Positions 62,989 through 64,000 of a DNA stretch of 64,000 nucleotides are shown in pieces. The position numbers and the translations under genes were made by a program. Source of the DNA: Chlamydiota bacterium (lineage in GTDB: Bacteria; Chlamydiota; Chlamydiia; Chlamydiales; JACKPQ01). Under the pieces are notes generated by a model. That model made no database searches and had not been told where the DNA came from. It worked only from the letters and a program-made list of their open reading frames with translations. Every line of letters begins with the position of its first letter. Position 1 is the first letter of the stretch. The stretch spans positions 1-64,000 of the forward strand of contig JAJFLZ010000030.1 of the NCBI GenBank assembly GCA_021772435.1, in the 5' to 3' direction.

Positions 62989-64000
62989 TCAGTAAGATTT
63001 TGAGAAGATAACTCGTTGTTTGCTGGGCTCGCCCGTGATGCAACACTTGCCAGATTCTGCTTTCCCTTCAAACGGAATGCAACGGATGGACACACTTAAA
63101 TCTTTTTGCACTTGCTGCTCGACCTTGTGATCGCCATTCCAGTGAGCTAGCGCAAACCCGCCTTCGTTTTTGAAAAACGCGTAAAATTCCTCTTTGGAAT
63201 TGATCTCTTTGGTGTTGGCCTTGCGAAAAGCGCGCGCTCTATCCAAAAGCTCTTTTTGAATGGAATTTAACTGCTCCTGAACTGTCTTGATAAATTCAGC
63301 TTTAGATTGTTTTTCAAACTCTTTGGGACCTCTTGTGCGTTTGACAACGCTGAGCGCATCAGCATCCATCTCACGCGGACCGATCTCTACGCGAATCGGC
63401 ACACCTTTTTTGATCCAATGCCATGCTTTTTCACCCGCGCGCAAATCTCTCTCATCCACAAAAGAGCGCACATCTAATTCTTTATTTAGTTTGTGACAAT
63501 ATTCTAAAACTCTAGCCTTATCTTCATCCTTGTGGATGACAGGAATGATCACCACCTGATGCGGCGCAATATTTGGTGGCAGCACCAAACCATTATCATC
63601 GCTATGAGCCATGATCATCGAGCCGATCATGCGATTAGTCGTTCCCCACGATGTGGTCCACGCGTGCTCTAACTGCTCATCTTTTGTTCGAAATTGAATG
63701 CCCGAGGCCTTTGAAAAATTTTGGCCCAAAAAATGAGATGTGCCATTTTGAAGCGCCTTGCGATCTTGCGTCATCACCTCCATCGTGAGTGTGCTCTCAG
63801 CGCCTGGAAACTTCTCGCTTTCGGTCTTTTCACCTTGAATCACAGGAACAGCAAGCTCATTTTCCAAAAAATCGGTATAAACATCGAGCATACGCCTTGC
63901 GTCTTTTTCGGCTTCTTCTTTGGTTGCAAAAGCGCAGTGGCCTTCTTGCCACAAGATTTCCACTGTGCGCAAAAACAGCCGCGGACGCATCTCCCAACGA
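62989..64000 (-). CDS. proS: Prolyl-tRNA synthetase, archaeal/eukaryotic type (N terminus outside window)
   Basis: ProRS charges tRNA-Pro. The frame is open to the window end and reads RWEMRPRLFLRT there, the class II motif-2 region, so the N-terminal part lies outside. Visible are WTTSWGTTNRMIGSMIMAH (motif 3), the anticodon-binding domain (NIAPHQVVIIPVI) and the C-terminal domain with ITGEPSKQRVIFSKSY ending in Tyr. This ending and the absence of an INS-type insert mark the archaeal/eukaryotic-like ProRS. C. trachomatis, as I recall, has the bacterial type. Confidence 0.93.
   Translation of the reverse strand, partial: RWEMRPRLFLRTVEILWQEGHCAFATKEEAEKDARRMLDVYTDFLENELAVPVIQGEKTESEKFPGAESTLTMEVMTQDRKALQNGTSHFLGQNFSKASGIQFRTKDEQLEHAWTTSWGTTNRMIGSMIMAHSDDNGLVLPPNIAPHQVVIIPVIHKDEDKARVLEYCHKLNKELDVRSFVDERDLRAGEKAWHWIKKGVPIRVEIGPREMDADALSVVKRTRGPKEFEKQSKAEFIKTVQEQLNSIQKELLDRARAFRKANTKEINSKEEFYAFFKNEGGFALAHWNGDHKVEQQVQKDLSVSIRCIPFEGKAESGKCCITGEPSKQRVIFSKSY

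Overview
This is a chromosomal window from a member of the Chlamydiae, most likely an environmental, amoeba-type lineage (Parachlamydia/Waddlia/Criblamydia-like; genus not decided). The evidence is gene content and order. hrcA-grpE-dnaK, the metal-import operon ytgABCD with its repressor fused to ytgC, dxr-rseP, the ATP/ADP translocase npt1, lepA, gnd, amiA, murE, ftsI, ftsL, rsmH, dnaA, bactofilin, nqrBCDE and gcvH run in blocks that I recall from Chlamydia trachomatis (the CT063-CT072 and CT268-CT282 neighbourhoods). Extra genes (large NAD-glutamate dehydrogenase, PagL-like enzyme, TPS-domain exoprotein, ankyrin proteins, a toxin-antitoxin-like pair, an archaeal/eukaryotic-type ProRS, MraZ) point away from the reduced pathogenic Chlamydiaceae.

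Layout. 1-8083: a coiled-coil protein, a VIT/CCC1-like protein coupled to a P1B-type metal ATPase, a Ser/Thr-kinase-like protein and NAD-glutamate dehydrogenase. 8256-11918: the heat-shock operon hrcA-grpE-dnaK with an imperfect CIRCE and a strong terminator. 11919-14392: an accessory patch holding an intact Rpn-type nuclease gene, a deleted Rpn relic, an IS630 transposase tail, a partial second copy of the rseP 3' end and a second copy of the dnaK 3' end plus terminator. 14393-26230: rseP, dxr, two small membrane proteins, ytgDCBA, mrp, a CT066-like gene and npt1. 26231-28114: a non-coding patch, a PagL-like gene and an unknown protein. 28217-35521: lepA and gnd enclosing two ankyrin/J-domain genes, with extra 3' pieces of gnd and lepA between them. 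35603-37349: tRNA-Arg, amidase, wHTH-nucleotidyltransferase pair. 37346-43185: division/cell-wall cluster. 43428-48197: CT273/CT274-like genes, dnaA, bactofilin, TPS-domain protein and a ComF-like zinc ribbon. 48299-48441: a structured non-coding element. 48449-57669: an AsmA/TamB-like giant, nqrBCDE, gcvH and a membrane protein. 57734-64000: a DUF234-type ATPase behind two palindromic repeats, CBM9-like, PpiD-like and outer-membrane-barrel genes, and the C-terminal part of proS.

Two recurrent patterns are not explained by ordinary gene content. First, at two convergent gene junctions (dnaK/rseP and lepA/gnd) accessory genes are bracketed by extra copies of the 3' ends of both neighbours. The extra copies differ from the intact genes almost only at synonymous sites, which suggests that alleles of a related genome were recombined in together with accessory cargo. 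Second, a 166-169 bp foldback repeat with about 19 bp terminal inverted repeats and 3 bp target duplications occurs five times; one copy lies between ftsL and ftsI and supplies the ftsI start codon.

Functionally the window combines stress chaperones, iron/metal import with a fused regulator, metal export, energy parasitism and Na+-pumping respiration, peptidoglycan and division genes, and host-facing candidates (ankyrin-J proteins, TPS protein, kinase-like protein). All calls rest on reading the sequence; no database search was run.
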